From Flavobacterium sp. (GTDB taxonomy: Bacteria > Bacteroidota > Bacteroidia > Flavobacteriales > Flavobacteriaceae), in contig NZ_DQDX01000078.1 in NCBI RefSeq assembly GCF_003525665.1, positions 13,099-20,307 of the forward strand: a DNA stretch of 7,209 nt. Reading direction: 5' to 3'. Within the stretch, counting starts at the first letter, position 1, and every line of letters starts with the position of its first letter. Both the position numbers and the translations under genes were made by a program. Positions 6,782 through 7,209 of this stretch are shown here, one piece after another. A model generated the notes under the pieces. That model saw only the letters and a program-made list of their open reading frames with translations, ran no database searches and was not told the origin of the DNA.

Positions 6782-7209
6782 TTATCCCATTACTTCTTTT
6801 ACTTTTTTACCAATTTCTGCAGGAGAATCAACAACGTGAATTCCATTTTCTCTCATGATACGTTTTTTAGCTTCTGCAGTATCATCTGCACCACCAACAA
6901 TTGCACCAGCGTGACCCATTGTTCTTCCTTTTGGAGCAGTTTCTCCAGCGATGAAACCTACAACTGGTTTTCTGTTTCCATCGGCTTTAATCCATTTTGC
7001 AGCATCAGCTTCCAATTGACCACCAATTTCACCAATCATAACGATACAATGAGTTTCAGGATCATTCATTAATAATTCTACAGCTTCTTTTGTAGTTGTT
7101 CCAATGATTGGATCTCCACCAATTCCGATAGCTGTTGTGATTCCCATTCCTTGTTTTACAACTTGGTCAGCAGCTTCATAAGTTAAAGTTCCTGATTTAG
7201 AAACGATAC
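6782..7209 (-). CDS. sucD: succinyl-CoA ligase (ADP-forming) alpha subunit, partial
   Basis: This is the C-terminal 141 residues of SucD, the alpha subunit of succinyl-CoA synthetase. With SucB/SucC-type beta subunits it interconverts succinyl-CoA and succinate with nucleotide phosphorylation in the TCA cycle. The frame stays open to the right window edge, so the start and the N-terminal CoA-binding domain lie outside; an internal Met at 7145-7147 is not the start. Visible family motifs in order are SKSGTLTYEA, GIGGDPIIG, MIGEIGG (with the Glu that supports the phosphohistidine), PVVGFIAGETAPKGR and MGHAGAI, whose His is the phosphorylated active-site residue. The C-terminus (AEIGKKVKEVMG) ends at the usual place relative to E. 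coli SucD (289 residues). It is convergent with the peroxidase gene across the shared terminator. Confidence 0.96.
   Translation of the reverse strand, partial: IVSKSGTLTYEAADQVVKQGMGITTAIGIGGDPIIGTTTKEAVELLMNDPETHCIVMIGEIGGQLEADAAKWIKADGNRKPVVGFIAGETAPKGRTMGHAGAIVGGADDTAEAKKRIMRENGIHVVDSPAEIGKKVKEVMG

Noticed and set aside
7145..7147. ATG as the start of a 121-residue protein
   Set aside because: The frame continues upstream to the window edge with SucD sequence (SKSGTLTYEA motif), so this is an internal Met of a partial sucD.

Overview
The window is A/T-rich (roughly one third G+C by eye). It reads as a chromosomal segment of a Bacteroidota bacterium, most likely Flavobacteriaceae and near Flavobacterium. 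The evidence is the style of the protein families, a TAnnTTTG-type -7 promoter element, A/T-rich start contexts without a clear Shine-Dalgarno sequence, and a lipoprotein whose signal peptide is followed by a Bacteroidota-type acidic surface-export signal. Most of the content is housekeeping or common accessory genes. There is no CRISPR array, rRNA, tRNA, phage gene, transposase or integrase.

Layout from left to right. (1) 1-2094 (+) is a membrane sulfatase-fold enzyme of the LTA synthase / phosphoglycerol transferase family. (2) 2098-4125 (-) is a membrane-anchored protein with a von Willebrand A domain; it converges on gene 1 with only 3 bp between the stop codons. (3) 4131-4625 is an A/T-rich interval bounded by nested imperfect inverted repeats that holds a small four-helix-bundle (S23/IVP family) gene on the minus strand, 4199-4567. 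(4) 4638-5384 (-) is fabG, the 3-oxoacyl-ACP reductase. (5) 5385-5518 is a divergent promoter region with a good Bacteroidota -7 element facing fabG. (6) 5519-6706 (+) is a di-heme cytochrome c peroxidase/MauG family lipoprotein. (7) 6724-6761 is a strong bidirectional terminator. (8) 6782-7209 (-) is the C-terminal half of sucD, the succinyl-CoA ligase alpha subunit, which runs off the right edge.

How the genes relate. fabG, the four-helix-bundle gene and the vWA gene lie in the same direction and could be one transcript. If the inverted-repeat-bounded block were absent, fabG and the vWA gene would be only 17 bp apart, so the block looks like a cassette dropped into an operon junction. Its inverted repeats would put the small ORF in the loop of a long mRNA stem, with one arm just upstream of the vWA start codon. 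This is the most unusual structure in the window. The peroxidase gene is a separate unit between a divergent promoter region and the bidirectional terminator. Its product is probably exported to the cell surface, and Tyr, not Met, occupies the position expected for the distal ligand of the second heme. I see no convincing multi-gene novel system.
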